Origin: Flavobacterium zhairuonense
Lineage (GTDB): Bacteria; Bacteroidota; Bacteroidia; Flavobacteriales; Flavobacteriaceae
NCBI RefSeq assembly: GCF_004352915.1
Contig: NZ_SJSY01000073.1
Location: 248,001-312,000 of the forward strand
DNA: 64,000 bases
Direction of reading: 5' to 3'
Positions 9,038 to 19,056 of this stretch are shown in pieces; position 1 is the first letter of the stretch, and each line of letters starts with the position of its first letter. The notes beneath the pieces were generated by a model, which made no database searches, had not been told where the DNA came from, and was given only the letters and a program-made list of their open reading frames with translations. The translations under genes and the position numbers were made by a program.

Positions 9038-9649
9038 ATGAAAAATTATTTTATTCTTGTTTTTATACTGTTTTCAATAAAAAATATAGCACAAACGGAT
9101 ATTAAAAGTAAGTTTCAGAAAAACAAATACGATTTGGCTGTTTCCTATTATAAAAAGGAAGATTTTAAAAACGCATTAGATTTATTTGTTATTGCATCGA
9201 AAATTAAACCAGAAAATGAAATAGGAATAGAATCTAGAAAAAAGGCAGATGCATTAAAAACTATTTTGCGAGATGATGCTTTAAATTATCTTGTTGGCAC
9301 TTGGAAAATGGCCGGGGATAAGCCTACTTGGGCCCAAATTAAAGGTACAGATAAAACAGAAGTTGAGGAAACAGTTGAAATAAACAAGGATAAAATTTTG
9401 TTTTATGAAACTGACAAGAAAACGCAGCTCAAAAGACTGATTAAAACAGAAGATGTAAAGTATTATGAAAAAGATGCCTCAGATGCAGCATTTTCAGATA
9501 TTATTCTTTCTGACGGAACTATTTGGAGTTGTCTTTTGAATAAAGAAACGAATGTGCTTCATGTAATAAATATTGGAAAAAAAACAGAAACTGGCGTCAA
9601 AAAAATTACCAGTGATAATGAAGAAGCATATTTTGTCAAAGTGAAATAA
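9038..9649 (+). CDS. Secreted protein with TPR-like N-terminus, function unknown
   Basis: A 203-residue protein with a signal peptide (residues 1-19, ending NIAQ). Residues 25-75 look like one TPR-type helical pair (KYDLAVSYYKKEDFKNALDL). The remaining 120 residues are strand-rich and begin LVGTWKMAGDKP, reminiscent of small lipocalin-like 'GTW' domains. I cannot name a function. The motif gggaaaccgtaat (8967-8979) lies in its upstream region and recurs elsewhere in the window. Confidence 0.75.
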   Translation: MKNYFILVFILFSIKNIAQTDIKSKFQKNKYDLAVSYYKKEDFKNALDLFVIASKIKPENEIGIESRKKADALKTILRDDALNYLVGTWKMAGDKPTWAQIKGTDKTEVEETVEINKDKILFYETDKKTQLKRLIKTEDVKYYEKDASDAAFSDIILSDGTIWSCLLNKETNVLHVINIGKKTETGVKKITSDNEEAYFVKVK

Positions 9650-9681
9650 AAAAAGGGAATCAATATTTGATTCCCTTTTTT
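9650..9681. terminator. Bidirectional terminator
   Basis: A perfect stem aaaaagggaatca/tgattcccttttt flanked by A and T runs lies between the convergent gene at 9038 and the beta-barrel gene at 9703. It can serve both strands. Confidence 0.85.
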
Positions 9682-9702
9682 TATGTTTTGAAATGAAAGC
9701 TT

Positions 9703-10266
9703 TTATAAAAATTTAAAGCCAACTGAAAAATTTGAAATTCCAGTTTTCAAACTTCTTCCCGAAGGATCAAGATCCGTTACGCCGGCAAGATATCTGTAAT
9801 CTATTGTAAATCGCCATAAATCAACTCCAACGCCACCTACAAAACTGCTGTTGTTTTTTTCAAAAGCAATAAAATTTAGATTATTGCTGGCATTGATGTC
9901 GGAATAATTTTTCCAGTTATATCCAAGAAAAATTCTCACATTGCCTAATTTTCCAAGAGGCAATACTTTTAATCCCGCAAGTAAAGTTGCGTCTGTTCCA
10001 CCCAATTCGTATTCTGTTTCCCCAACTCCAGTTTGCGAAACGCTGAATTTTGATTGTGCATAACCAAATTCTCCCTGAGCATAAAAGAGGGCCAAATTTA
10101 CGCGTACAAATCCTGCAAATCCGTAATCTGTTCCTGTGCTTTTAGAGCTAAAATCATCCGTGACAGCCGAAGTTATATTAGTAGAAAATTGAGGACCAAC
10201 TTGTATTAATTGTGCAAAACCATTTGCACTAATACATAACAATACTGCGAGAATGAATTTTTTCAT
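9703..10266 (-). CDS. Small outer-membrane beta-barrel protein
   Basis: A 187-residue protein with a signal peptide (residues 1-18, ending GFA). The rest is a regular alternation of strands and turns, ending in a C-terminal phenylalanine-rich strand (SNFSVGFKFL), as in outer-membrane porin-like barrels of 8 or more strands. It probably has a structural or adhesive role. No ligand can be inferred and it is a single gene. Confidence 0.8.
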   Translation of the reverse strand: MKKFILAVLLCISANGFAQLIQVGPQFSTNITSAVTDDFSSKSTGTDYGFAGFVRVNLALFYAQGEFGYAQSKFSVSQTGVGETEYELGGTDATLLAGLKVLPLGKLGNVRIFLGYNWKNYSDINASNNLNFIAFEKNNSSFVGGVGVDLWRFTIDYRYLAGVTDLDPSGRSLKTGISNFSVGFKFL

Positions 10267-10436
10267 AAATGGATTTTTTGTTTTCGACTCTATAAAATTA
10301 ATTATTAAAAATTAATTTCGAATGATTTATCTTATTTATTTTAAGTTATCTTTTTGGAAATGAGTGTAATGCTGTTTTTGTGTTTCATTTAAAATCAAAT
10401 TGTAAAATGCTCTAAATTTGAAGAAAAGATTAAATA

Positions 10437-10850
10437 ATGAATTCATTAAAAATTACTGAGATTAAACCTTCTCAAACTTGGCAAATTCGTCATGAAGTAA
10501 TGTGGCCCAATTTGCCTTTTGAATATGTTCAATTAATGGAAGATGATTTAGGGTTGCATTTTGGAGCATTTTTAGATGAAAAGTTGGTTTCTATTGTTTC
10601 TTGTTTTTTTAAAGATGATGAAATGCAGTTTAGAAAATTAGCAACGCTGGAAGAATTTCAAGGAAAAGGAATAGCATCAGAATTGCTGAAGCATATTTTT
10701 AGCCTTGCGAAGCAAAAAAACAGTGCCAAAATTTGGTGTAATGCACGTACGAACAAAAAAGCATTTTATGAGAAATTCGGAATGGTCGATACACATAAAA
10801 TTTTCACTAAAGAAGGTCAAGAATTTACAATAATGGAAATTTTGCTATAA
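10437..10850 (+). CDS. GNAT family N-acetyltransferase
   Basis: A 137-residue cytoplasmic protein with the GNAT fold. Motif A, containing the acetyl-CoA pyrophosphate loop, is visible as RKLATLEEFQGKGIASELL near residues 69-87 (Q-x-x-G-x-G/A type), followed by the C-terminal FYEKFGMV motif B. It transfers an acetyl group to an unknown amine substrate. It is a single gene with no informative neighbours. Confidence 0.87.
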   Translation: MNSLKITEIKPSQTWQIRHEVMWPNLPFEYVQLMEDDLGLHFGAFLDEKLVSIVSCFFKDDEMQFRKLATLEEFQGKGIASELLKHIFSLAKQKNSAKIWCNARTNKKAFYEKFGMVDTHKIFTKEGQEFTIMEILL

Positions 10851-11109
10851 AAAAAGCATCGGAATTTGTAAATAAGATGTTTGATGCCAGTTATTTATCA
10901 TTTTGATGTTTTTTCCATTCTAAATTATGCTTTTTTAAAATAAACGCCAATTCAAAATGAGGCCTCGTTATTGTTTTGCTATAAATTGATCAATTTGGCT
11001 GCGAAATGAGCAATGAAGAAAAATGAAATCGTTTTCGTTTATTATGGACATGTTAAGACTTTCTTATTTTATTTTTTTTGTTGCAATCTTTTATTACTTT
11101 CGCACCCGA

Positions 11110-11493
11110 ATGAGAAAGTTAATAGTATTTTTAGTATTCATGAATTTGCTTCTGTCAGGCGGAGGCCAATATCTTAATGCCAATACTTTTGATGGTTCTC
11201 AACATCATACCTTCGAAAAAAAGCACCGTGTAAAATTCACTAATCAGGAAAGAGGCACTTCAGTTATTGAAGATGCAGATATTGATCTTGGTGAAGATTT
11301 GTCAGGAAATGACGATCTAAATGATGGGCTTCCGGTAAAACTTTTTGCAGTTAACTACAGCATACTTGATAGCTGGTATTTGACTTTTTCAGATCAATCT
11401 GCAACAAACGAATCAAATCGATTTAAAATCTACGCGCCTTTCTTAGCGCATTCAAATCCTATCTACATTACGCAGCGAGTATTAAGAATTTGA
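11110..11493 (+). CDS. Small secreted protein preceding the RND efflux operon
   Basis: I place the start at the ATG at 11110. It gives a 127-residue protein with a good signal peptide (MRKLIVFLVFMNLLLSGGG). The frame could extend upstream to 11023, but that would add a second hydrophobic stretch and is less likely. The mature part is acidic in the middle (DADIDLGEDLSGNDD) and has no domain I recognise. Its place before an AcrAB-type operon suggests co-transfer or co-regulation, but a strong terminator follows it. Confidence 0.6.
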   Translation: MRKLIVFLVFMNLLLSGGGQYLNANTFDGSQHHTFEKKHRVKFTNQERGTSVIEDADIDLGEDLSGNDDLNDGLPVKLFAVNYSILDSWYLTFSDQSATNESNRFKIYAPFLAHSNPIYITQRVLRI

Positions 11494-11500
11494 TTTAACA

Positions 11501-11557
11501 ATATACATCGGTTACCTCAGCTGTAATCCTGCTATCTTGTTGATGTATATTTTTTTC
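11501..11557 (+). terminator. Rho-independent terminator
   Basis: atatacatc (11501-11509) pairs with gatgtatat (11542-11550), followed by seven T, after the small secreted protein gene and before the efflux operon. Confidence 0.75.
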
Positions 11558-11669
11558 TACCTCTTCTTGTATATAAGTTTGGTTATATCTATTGGTATCT
11601 GATGCATTTTTCCATCCAAAGGAATCACTGTATTCCAAGCATTGAATCGCTTAATTTCCAAACTAAATC

Positions 11670-12752
11670 ATGAAAAGAATTATTTTGTTCACAGGCTTAA
11701 TGGCCTTTGTGTGCCTAACTAGTTGTACGACTAAAAAAGAAGAAAAAGAAGAAGTTGAAAAATTTACGGTAACAAATCCGATAAAAATTGATACTTCATT
11801 TACTAAAGAATATGTTTCGCAGATTAGATCTGTGAGAAATATTGAATTACGTGCCCAAGAAAAGGGGTTTTTACAAAACATTTATGTTGACGAAGGACAG
11901 TTTGTAAAAAAAGGCCAATTGTTGTTTAAAATTATGCCTAACATGTATCAGGCAGAATTGCTTAAAGCTCAGGCTGAACAAAAATCAACTGAAATTGAAT
12001 TACAAAATGCTAAACTTTTAGCAGATAAAAATATCGTTTCTAAAAACGAATTAAGTGTTGCGCAGGCTAAACTGCAATCAGCAAAAGCTGAAGTTTCATT
12101 AGCAAAACTACATTTATCATTTACAGAAATCAGAGCTCCGTTTGACGGAACGATTGACCGTATTCCATTAAAATTAGGAAGTCTTATTGACGAAGGTGAA
12201 TTATTGACAAGCCTTTCAGACAATAGTCAAATGTTTGCTTATTTCAATGTTACTGAGCCAGAATATCTTCAGTATGAAACTAATGTTGCGGGTCGTGCAG
12301 AAAATAAAGTAAACTTAGTTTTAGCAAATGGGGATACTTTTAAGTATAAAGGAAATGTTGAAGTAATTGAAAGTGAATTCAACAATGAAACAGGAAATAT
12401 CGCTTTTAGAGCGAGATTCCCAAATTCTGAAAAATTACTTAGAAATGGAGAAACAGGACAAGTTCAAATGTTCTTGCCTCTTAAAAATGCTATTGTAATT
12501 CCGCAGAAAGCTACTTATGAAATTCAGGATAAAAAATACGTTTTTGTAGTAGGGAAAGACAATAAAGTTAGCTCTAGAGAAATTACAATTACTGGTGAAA
12601 TACCTGATTTATATGTAATAAAAAGCGGTATTACAGAAAATGATAGAATTTTACTTGAAGGTGTTCAGAAAGTAAAAGAAAACGACAAAATTAAATATGA
12701 ATTCCAAGCGCCTCAAGAGGTAATAAAACATTTACGCGTAAAAGCGGAATAG
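11670..12752 (+). CDS. RND efflux periplasmic adaptor (membrane fusion protein)
   Basis: A 360-residue lipoprotein with a lipobox ending in LTSC (residues 16-19). The layout is that of AcrA-type adaptors: a first beta-barrel/lipoyl half (GFLQNIYVDEGQFVKKGQLLF), a coiled-coil hairpin (residues 90-140), a second lipoyl half (LSFTEIRAPFDGTIDRIPL) and a C-terminal beta-barrel. It links the inner-membrane pump to the outer-membrane channel. It is the first gene of a three-gene operon, 34 bases before the pump gene. Confidence 0.93.
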   Translation: MKRIILFTGLMAFVCLTSCTTKKEEKEEVEKFTVTNPIKIDTSFTKEYVSQIRSVRNIELRAQEKGFLQNIYVDEGQFVKKGQLLFKIMPNMYQAELLKAQAEQKSTEIELQNAKLLADKNIVSKNELSVAQAKLQSAKAEVSLAKLHLSFTEIRAPFDGTIDRIPLKLGSLIDEGELLTSLSDNSQMFAYFNVTEPEYLQYETNVAGRAENKVNLVLANGDTFKYKGNVEVIESEFNNETGNIAFRARFPNSEKLLRNGETGQVQMFLPLKNAIVIPQKATYEIQDKKYVFVVGKDNKVSSREITITGEIPDLYVIKSGITENDRILLEGVQKVKENDKIKYEFQAPQEVIKHLRVKAE

Positions 12753-12786
12753 GTTCTATTGGTAATAATCATTAAAAAATATAAAA

Positions 12787-15700
12787 ATGTTTAATAAATT
12801 TATTCAAAGACCTGTTCTATCGATAGTTATATCGTTGGTTATTGTCTTTTTGGGAGTGTTGTCGGTATTGAGTTTGCCAATTACACAGTTCCCTACCATT
12901 TCACCACCAATGGTGAACGTTACGGCAGATTATCCAGGATCGAATGGTGAGTTGATGATTAAAGCCGTTGTAATTCCTTTGGAAAGAGCCTTGAATGGTG
13001 TTCCTGGAATGAAATATATGGCTTCTGATGCGGGTAATGATGGTGAGGCTACTATAAAAGTAGTATTTAATTTAGGTACAGATCCTAACCAAGCAGCAAT
13101 TAACGTTCAGAACCGTGTGGCTTCGGTTACAAATAAACTTCCTCCTTTGGTAATTCGTGAGGGTATCAAAATTACACGTGAGGTGCCGAGTATGTTGATG
13201 TACGTGAACCTTTACAGTACAGACCCAAATACCGACATGAAGTTCTTATACAACTATGCTGATATCAACGTACTTTCTGAATTGAAAAGGGTAAATGGTA
13301 TTGGTTCTGGGGATATCTTAGGAACACGTGAATATGCGATGCGTATTTGGTTGAAACCAGATCGTATGCTGGCTTATAAAATTTCTGCTGATGAAATAAT
13401 GGAAGCATTATCAAGTCAGAGTTTGGAAGCTTCTCCAGGTAAAACAGGGGAGAGTTCTGGTAAACGTTCTCAAGCATTCGAATATGTATTGAAATATTCT
13501 GGACGTTTTACAACAAAAGAACAATACGAGAATATTGTAGTAAAAGCAAATTCAAATGGAGAGCTTTTACGTTTGAAAGATGTTGCTAAGGTTGAATTTG
13601 GAAGCTCGATGTATGATATCTATTCTAATTTGAATGGAAGACCATCTGCAGCGATCGTATTAAAACAATCTTTTGGAAGTAACGCGAATCAGGTTATCGA
13701 AGAGGTTAAAGCAAAACTGGAAAAAATCAAACAAAAATTCCCTAAAGGAATGGATTATGAAATTTCATATGACGTTTCTAAATTCCTTGATGCTTCTATT
13801 GAAAAAGTAATCCATACACTTGTAGAGGCGTTTATTCTTGTAGGTTTGGTGGTATTCCTTTTCTTAGGAGACTGGCGTTCAACAGTTATCCCAGCAATTG
13901 CGGTACCTGTATCATTAGTAGGAACATTTGTATTCATGACATTTTTCGATATTTCGTTAAACTTGATTACATTATTTGCTTTAGTATTAGCAATTGGGGT
14001 CGTTGTCGATGACGCGATTGTAGTTATCGAGGCGGTCCACGCCAAGATGGAAGAAGAACATCTTTCGCCATTTAAAGCGACAAAACAAGCAATGCACGAA
14101 ATCGCTGGAGCGATCGTAGCGATTACATTTCTTATGGCGGCGGTATTTATTCCGGTAGCGTTTATGTCTGGTCCAGTTGGAGTATTTTACAGACAGTTCT
14201 CGGTAACTATGGCGACAGCTATTATTCTTTCAGGTATTGTCGCATTGACATTGACACCGGCACTTTGTGCAATGATGTTGAAAAATGATCACGGAAAACC
14301 TAAAAAGAAAACACCAGTGAATCGATTCATTGATGCTTTTAACGAAAAATTCAACTTAGCGCAAGGTAGATATCAAAACGTATTAGGAAAAATCGTTAAC
14401 AGACGAGCAGTAACATTTGTTGCCTTAATCGGATTTTGTATTGGTACTTGGGCGATAAGCAGTTCTGTTCCTTCTGGATTTATTCCGAATGAGGATCAGG
14501 GAATGTTTTATGCAGTTATTCAGACACCTCCTGGTTCATCATTAGAAAGAACCAACAATATTGCAGAGAGAGTTCAGAAAATTGCTGAAACTATTGATGG
14601 AGTAAAATCGGTTTCTTCATTGGCAGGATATGAAATTCTGTCTGAAGGTACTGGTGCAAACTCAGGAACATGTTTGGTCAACCTTAAAGATTGGAGTGAC
14701 CGTAAAGAATCTGTTATTGAGATTATGCATGAAATGGAGGAAAAATGTAAAGATATTGCAGGGGCAAATATCGAATTTTTCCAGCCACCTGCTGTACCTG
14801 GATATGGTGCTGCTGGAGGATTTGAACTTCGTTTGTTAGATAAAACGGGTTCTGGAGATTATAAACGAATGGAGAAGGTAAACAATGAATTTGTTGCTGA
14901 GTTGAATAAACAGCCAGAATTATCGAATGTATTCAGTTTTTATAGCTCGAGTTTCCCTCAATACATGATGAAAGTCGATAATGATTTGGCACAACAAAAA
15001 GGAGTTTCTATCGAGAATGCAATGAATACTTTGTCAACTCTTGTAGGTAGTAACTATGAAATCAGTTTTATCAAATTCGGTATCAACTATAAAGTAATTG
15101 TTCAGGCTTCGCCAGAATATCGTGCACAGCCAGATGATATCTTGAAACTGTATGTTAAAAATGATCGTGATGAAATGGTTCCTTATTCTGCTTTTATGAG
15201 ATTAGAAAAAGTGTACGGACTTTCTGAGATTACGCGTCATAATATGTACACCTCAACGCAAATTAGTGGTTCTCCAGCGGCGGGTTACAGTTCTGGTACG
15301 GCCATTAAAGTAATTCAACAAATTGCAGAGAAAAAATTGCCTAGAGGATATGATATTGACTGGGCAGGTATTTCTGCCGATGAGGTTGCTCAAGGTAATC
15401 AAGCAATTTGGGTGTTCTTGATTTGTTTAGGATTCGTTTATTTGGTTTTAGCGGCTCAATACGAAAGTTTCATTTTGCCATTATCAGTAATTCTTTCTTT
15501 GCCAGCAGGTATCTTTGGAGCGTTCCTTTTATTGAAATTCACAGGATTAGAAAATAATATTTACGCTCAAGTTGCCATGGTAATGCTTATTGGTTTATTA
15601 GGTAAAAATGCCGTATTGATCGTTGAGTTTGCGATTCAAAGGCATGCTGCAGGAAAATCGGTTCTTGAAGCAGCTATGGAAGGTTCAAAAGCAAGGTTCC

Positions 15701-15954
15701 GTCCTATCTTGATGACTTCGTTTGCATTTATCGCTGGTTTGCTGCCTCTTGCTTTTGCAACTGGCCCAGGTAAAATTGGTAACAGAACTATTGGTACTGC
15801 AGCTGCGGGAGGAATGCTTATCGGAACTATTTGTGGGGTGTTCTTGATTCCGGGATTGTATTACATCTTCGGAAGAATTGCAGAAAAACACAAATTGGTT
15901 AAACATGAAGAAGAAAACCCATTAACTGAAGAAATTGACAACAATCATGTATAA
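12787..15954 (+). CDS. RND efflux inner-membrane permease (HAE1/AcrB type)
   Basis: A full-length 1055-residue pump with twelve helices in two halves and two large periplasmic loops. The proton-relay residues are in place: the aspartate pair in GVVVDDAIVV (residues 408-409) and the lysine in LLGKNAVL (residue 940). Such hydrophobe/amphiphile exporters use proton import to expel drugs, dyes, bile salts or solvents. The start MFNKFIQRPVLS is typical. The gene overlaps the outer-membrane factor gene by 8 bases. Confidence 0.95.
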   Translation: MFNKFIQRPVLSIVISLVIVFLGVLSVLSLPITQFPTISPPMVNVTADYPGSNGELMIKAVVIPLERALNGVPGMKYMASDAGNDGEATIKVVFNLGTDPNQAAINVQNRVASVTNKLPPLVIREGIKITREVPSMLMYVNLYSTDPNTDMKFLYNYADINVLSELKRVNGIGSGDILGTREYAMRIWLKPDRMLAYKISADEIMEALSSQSLEASPGKTGESSGKRSQAFEYVLKYSGRFTTKEQYENIVVKANSNGELLRLKDVAKVEFGSSMYDIYSNLNGRPSAAIVLKQSFGSNANQVIEEVKAKLEKIKQKFPKGMDYEISYDVSKFLDASIEKVIHTLVEAFILVGLVVFLFLGDWRSTVIPAIAVPVSLVGTFVFMTFFDISLNLITLFALVLAIGVVVDDAIVVIEAVHAKMEEEHLSPFKATKQAMHEIAGAIVAITFLMAAVFIPVAFMSGPVGVFYRQFSVTMATAIILSGIVALTLTPALCAMMLKNDHGKPKKKTPVNRFIDAFNEKFNLAQGRYQNVLGKIVNRRAVTFVALIGFCIGTWAISSSVPSGFIPNEDQGMFYAVIQTPPGSSLERTNNIAERVQKIAETIDGVKSVSSLAGYEILSEGTGANSGTCLVNLKDWSDRKESVIEIMHEMEEKCKDIAGANIEFFQPPAVPGYGAAGGFELRLLDKTGSGDYKRMEKVNNEFVAELNKQPELSNVFSFYSSSFPQYMMKVDNDLAQQKGVSIENAMNTLSTLVGSNYEISFIKFGINYKVIVQASPEYRAQPDDILKLYVKNDRDEMVPYSAFMRLEKVYGLSEITRHNMYTSTQISGSPAAGYSSGTAIKVIQQIAEKKLPRGYDIDWAGISADEVAQGNQAIWVFLICLGFVYLVLAAQYESFILPLSVILSLPAGIFGAFLLLKFTGLENNIYAQVAMVMLIGLLGKNAVLIVEFAIQRHAAGKSVLEAAMEGSKARFRPILMTSFAFIAGLLPLAFATGPGKIGNRTIGTAAAGGMLIGTICGVFLIPGLYYIFGRIAEKHKLVKHEEENPLTEEIDNNHV

Positions 15955-17389
15955 TAAATTAAAAGTATATAAATATAGCGCTGCAGTAGGGTTGTGTTTG
16001 GCTGTAGTTGGCTGTAAAGCTCCTGCACCTGATACGGCAACCACTAGTGCGCCTGTTCCAGAATCATTTAGTGCTGCTGCCACTCAGGATACAACAAATA
16101 CATCAACTGTAAAATGGAAAGAGTTCTTTAAGGATCAAAACCTTGTCGATTTGATCGATGTGGCCCTGAAAAACAATCAGGAGTTAAACATGACGCTACA
16201 GGAAATCGAAATTGCTAAGAACGATGTTAGAGTTCGTAAAGGACTTTTATTGCCGCAAGTTGGTGTTCGTGCCGGAGCTGGAGTAGAAAAAGTAGGAAGG
16301 TATACCAGCCAAGGTGCTGGTGATGCCACTACAGAAATCAAACCTGGTGTTGAAACTCCAGATCCACTTGGAGATTTTACTATTGCAGCGTATGCAAACT
16401 GGGAAGTTGATATCTGGAAAAAACTGCGTAATTCAAAAAAGGCAGCTTTAAACAGATATTTAGCAACTGTTGAAGGGAAAAACTTTGTAGTTACCAATCT
16501 TATTGGAGAGATAGCTGATTCGTATTATGAATTATTAGCGCTAGACAATCAGTTAGATATTGTGAAGCAAACTATTACTTTGCAATCTAACGCTTTGGAA
16601 ATTGTGAAAATTCAAAAACAAGCAGCAAGAGCTACAGAACTTGGTGTTAAGAAGTTTGAAGCCGAAGTATTGACTTCAAAAAGTATGGAATTTGATATTT
16701 TACAACAAATTAAAGAAACGGAAAACAAAATTAATTTCTTGCTAGGACGTTATCCTCAAGAAATTAAAAGAAGCAACACAAAATTCTTGACTTTGTTGCC
16801 AGCTTCAGTAAGCGCAGGGATTCCATCTCAATTGTTGATGAATCGTCCTGATGTTAAACAAGCAGAATTAGAATTGGTTGCTGCGAAACTAGATGTAAAA
16901 GTGGCTCGTGCAGAATTTTATCCTTCACTTGACATTACGGCAGCTTTTGGAGTTCAAGCTTTCAAACCATCTTATTTGTTTACGCTACCTGAATCACTTT
17001 TATATTCATTGGCAGGAGATCTTGCTGCGCCATTGATCAATAGAAACGCAATTAAGGCTGAGTTTTCAAGTGCAAATGCAAGACAGCTTCAAGCTTTGTA
17101 CAATTACGATAAAACGATTTTAAACGCTTATTTAGAAGTATCTAATCAGCTTTCTAAAATTGATAATCTGCAAAAAAGCTATGATTTGAAATCACAACAA
17201 GTTGATGCACTAAACAAGTCAATTGATGTGTCAAATGATTTATTTAAATCAGCGCGAGTAGATTATTTTGAGGTTTTAATGACACAACGTGATGCATTGG
17301 AAGCAAATTTAGAATTGATTGATACTAAAAAAGAACAACTTAACGCCGCAGTTCATGTTTACAGAGACCTAGGCGGAGGTTGGAAGTAG
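15947..17389 (+). CDS. RND efflux outer-membrane factor (TolC/OprM-like lipoprotein)
   Basis: I choose the ATG at 15947, overlapping the permease stop, rather than the TTG at 15935. It yields 480 residues with a lipobox ending in VVGC near residue 22. Two OEP repeats are present (residues about 60-250 and 285-475), with the typical LLMNRPDVKQAELEL segment. It forms the trimeric exit channel for the pump. A strong terminator closes the operon. Confidence 0.92.
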   Translation: MYNKLKVYKYSAAVGLCLAVVGCKAPAPDTATTSAPVPESFSAAATQDTTNTSTVKWKEFFKDQNLVDLIDVALKNNQELNMTLQEIEIAKNDVRVRKGLLLPQVGVRAGAGVEKVGRYTSQGAGDATTEIKPGVETPDPLGDFTIAAYANWEVDIWKKLRNSKKAALNRYLATVEGKNFVVTNLIGEIADSYYELLALDNQLDIVKQTITLQSNALEIVKIQKQAARATELGVKKFEAEVLTSKSMEFDILQQIKETENKINFLLGRYPQEIKRSNTKFLTLLPASVSAGIPSQLLMNRPDVKQAELELVAAKLDVKVARAEFYPSLDITAAFGVQAFKPSYLFTLPESLLYSLAGDLAAPLINRNAIKAEFSSANARQLQALYNYDKTILNAYLEVSNQLSKIDNLQKSYDLKSQQVDALNKSIDVSNDLFKSARVDYFEVLMTQRDALEANLELIDTKKEQLNAAVHVYRDLGGGWK

Positions 17390-17420
17390 AATACCCATTT
17401 TAATTAGTTATTAGTAGAGG

Positions 17421-17456
17421 CCTTCCGGATTCATAATTCCGGAAGGTTTTTTATTT
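17421..17456 (+). terminator. Rho-independent terminator of the RND operon
   Basis: A perfect 9-bp stem, ccttccgga (17421-17429) with tccggaagg (17438-17446), followed by six T. Confidence 0.85.
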
Positions 17457-17491
17457 CTACTAAATTTGATTTCAAAACATTCGTTAATTTT

Positions 17492-17989
17492 TTATTTGAA
17501 TTCACGATTACTGCTAAAAGAGTCTCTAAACATTTTCCATCCTTTTTGCGTTTTTTTCCAAAGAACAAGAAATTTTCCATCATCCATTAATTCTCCTTTT
17601 GAGTTAAAAGATTGCCAGAGCCCTTCTTCGGTAACAAATTCTTTCCCATCTCCATATACGGCAGTAGTGATGAATTTTCCACCTCTAAGACCATATTCGT
17701 CATAGGCTTTTCTAAAAAACTTAGCTGCTCCTTCCTTGCCATAAATTTGAGGAGCATTTGGAAGCATTATTGAGGCATCTTCGGCATAGCGATCTATAAA
17801 TATCGATGGATCATTTTTGATGAAGGAATCAAAGTATATGGCGTTGCTTTTCTGAATTGCTTCTTTGGCTTCGGCTAAATCATCAGTCGATTTATTTTTT
17901 TGGTCTGAATTACAGCTAAAAAATAAAAATGAGGATAGAAGTGAAAATACGAAAAGTTTGAATGTGGTGTAAAAAACATAATTTTTCAT
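17492..17989 (-). CDS. NTF2-like (SgcJ/YybH-type) lipoprotein
   Basis: I place the start at 17989, where the ATG gives a typical signal with a lipobox (LFFSC, cysteine near residue 26). The frame extends to 18043, but that adds an unlikely leader. The mature domain (about 45-165) has the SnoaL/NTF2 layout: helix, then FIDRYAEDASIMLPNAP, then KFFRKAYDEYG and strands ending in KKTQKGWKMFRDSFSS. These domains bind or modify small ligands; no catalytic residues are diagnostic here. It lies downstream of the AraC gene on the same strand. Confidence 0.82.
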   Translation of the reverse strand: MKNYVFYTTFKLFVFSLLSSFLFFSCNSDQKNKSTDDLAEAKEAIQKSNAIYFDSFIKNDPSIFIDRYAEDASIMLPNAPQIYGKEGAAKFFRKAYDEYGLRGGKFITTAVYGDGKEFVTEEGLWQSFNSKGELMDDGKFLVLWKKTQKGWKMFRDSFSSNREFK

Positions 17990-18095
17990 GATAAAAGTTT
18001 TTAAGTTCTGATAAAAAGAATAGTTTAATATTATTTGAATCAAAGATAGTACGACTAAAAACTTTTAAATTGTACAAATCGGAACAGTTCGATAT

Positions 18096-18905
18096 TTATG
18101 CGATTAGCTGGTTTATTGGGAATTGATTTTCTAGATAAGCGGTTGGTGTTATGCCTGTAAATGCTTTAAAATCTCTAATGAAATGAGATTGATCAAAATA
18201 ACCAGAATCATAAGCGATAGAAGTAAAAGGATATTCGTTTTCTGAAATAAGTTTTAAGCTATGTTGAAAACGTTTTATTTTATTGAATGATTTCGGTGCA
18301 AGACCAGTATGTTGAAAAACTAATTTATGCAGATATCTTGGCGTCATCCCATATTTGGTTGCTACAATATGAATATTGTTTTCTGTTGGATCTTTTAGTA
18401 AACTAGATAAAATCTTAGCAACCTTTTCAATTTGATGTGTTTTTTTGTTGTTTGCAATGATTTTCTTCAACAAAAAATCTTCGATCAGTTCGATTCTTTT
18501 AAAAATATCCAAAGTTTCTAAAAGTTGGGAATGAAGCACTTTTATAGGATTTCCAATTATATCTTCCAAATCTAAAATTTGATCATTAAAAACTCCAACG
18601 TCATCATTAAAAAAGTATGCTGCTGAATGCGTGTAAAATCGAATTCCCAACATGGTATGCTTGCCTTTTGATTTAATAGGTAATGGTTTTGTTATTTGGC
18701 CCCACAATTCAATTTTTGGCGTTTTGTAAAATTTTTGATTTTCAAGAGATTCCCAAATGCCTTCACCAAGGTTAAAAATTATTTCCATTTCGCCACTTGG
18801 AAAAACGGTGTCTTCAAACGCTGTGTCAGAATCTGATTCGAAAATATAGTAATGCTTCAGATACGGCTTTAAAATTTCTGACGGTAAAAAATGTTTGAAT
18901 TGCAT
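18096..18905 (-). CDS. AraC family transcriptional regulator
   Basis: A 269-residue protein. The N-terminal half resembles the DUF6597/AraC-ligand type (HYYIFESDSDTAFEDTVFPSGEMEIIFNLG). The C-terminal 100 residues are the double HTH, with the second helix pair ending in the family signature GYFDQSHFIRDFKAFTGITPTAYL shape. It is transcribed toward the NTF2-like lipoprotein gene 50 bases beyond its stop and is the most likely regulator of it. Confidence 0.9.
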   Translation of the reverse strand: MQFKHFLPSEILKPYLKHYYIFESDSDTAFEDTVFPSGEMEIIFNLGEGIWESLENQKFYKTPKIELWGQITKPLPIKSKGKHTMLGIRFYTHSAAYFFNDDVGVFNDQILDLEDIIGNPIKVLHSQLLETLDIFKRIELIEDFLLKKIIANNKKTHQIEKVAKILSSLLKDPTENNIHIVATKYGMTPRYLHKLVFQHTGLAPKSFNKIKRFQHSLKLISENEYPFTSIAYDSGYFDQSHFIRDFKAFTGITPTAYLENQFPINQLIA

Positions 18906-19010
18906 TTATTAATTTTTAGTTTATTAATTAAGTTTTTAAGAGTAACGCTTTAAAAAACAAATAAATAATGCAGGCGCAAAACAAAGTTAGAAATTATTAT
19001 TGTTTTGAAG

Positions 19011-19046
19011 AAAAAAGCCTTTCAGAACATTTCTGAAAGGCTTTTT
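19011..19046. terminator. Terminator downstream of histidine kinase copy 1
   Basis: A perfect stem aaaaaagcctttcaga/tctgaaaggcttttt lies between the kinase stop (19057) and the start of the AraC gene. Its T run on the minus strand suits the kinase operon. No response regulator lies between the kinase and this terminator. Confidence 0.8.
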
Positions 19047-19056
19047 AAGTTTTTGC

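Noticed and set aside
11023..11109. Longer N-terminus for the small secreted protein before the RND operon
   Set aside because: It would place a second hydrophobic stretch before a good signal peptide; the internal ATG at 11110 is the better start.
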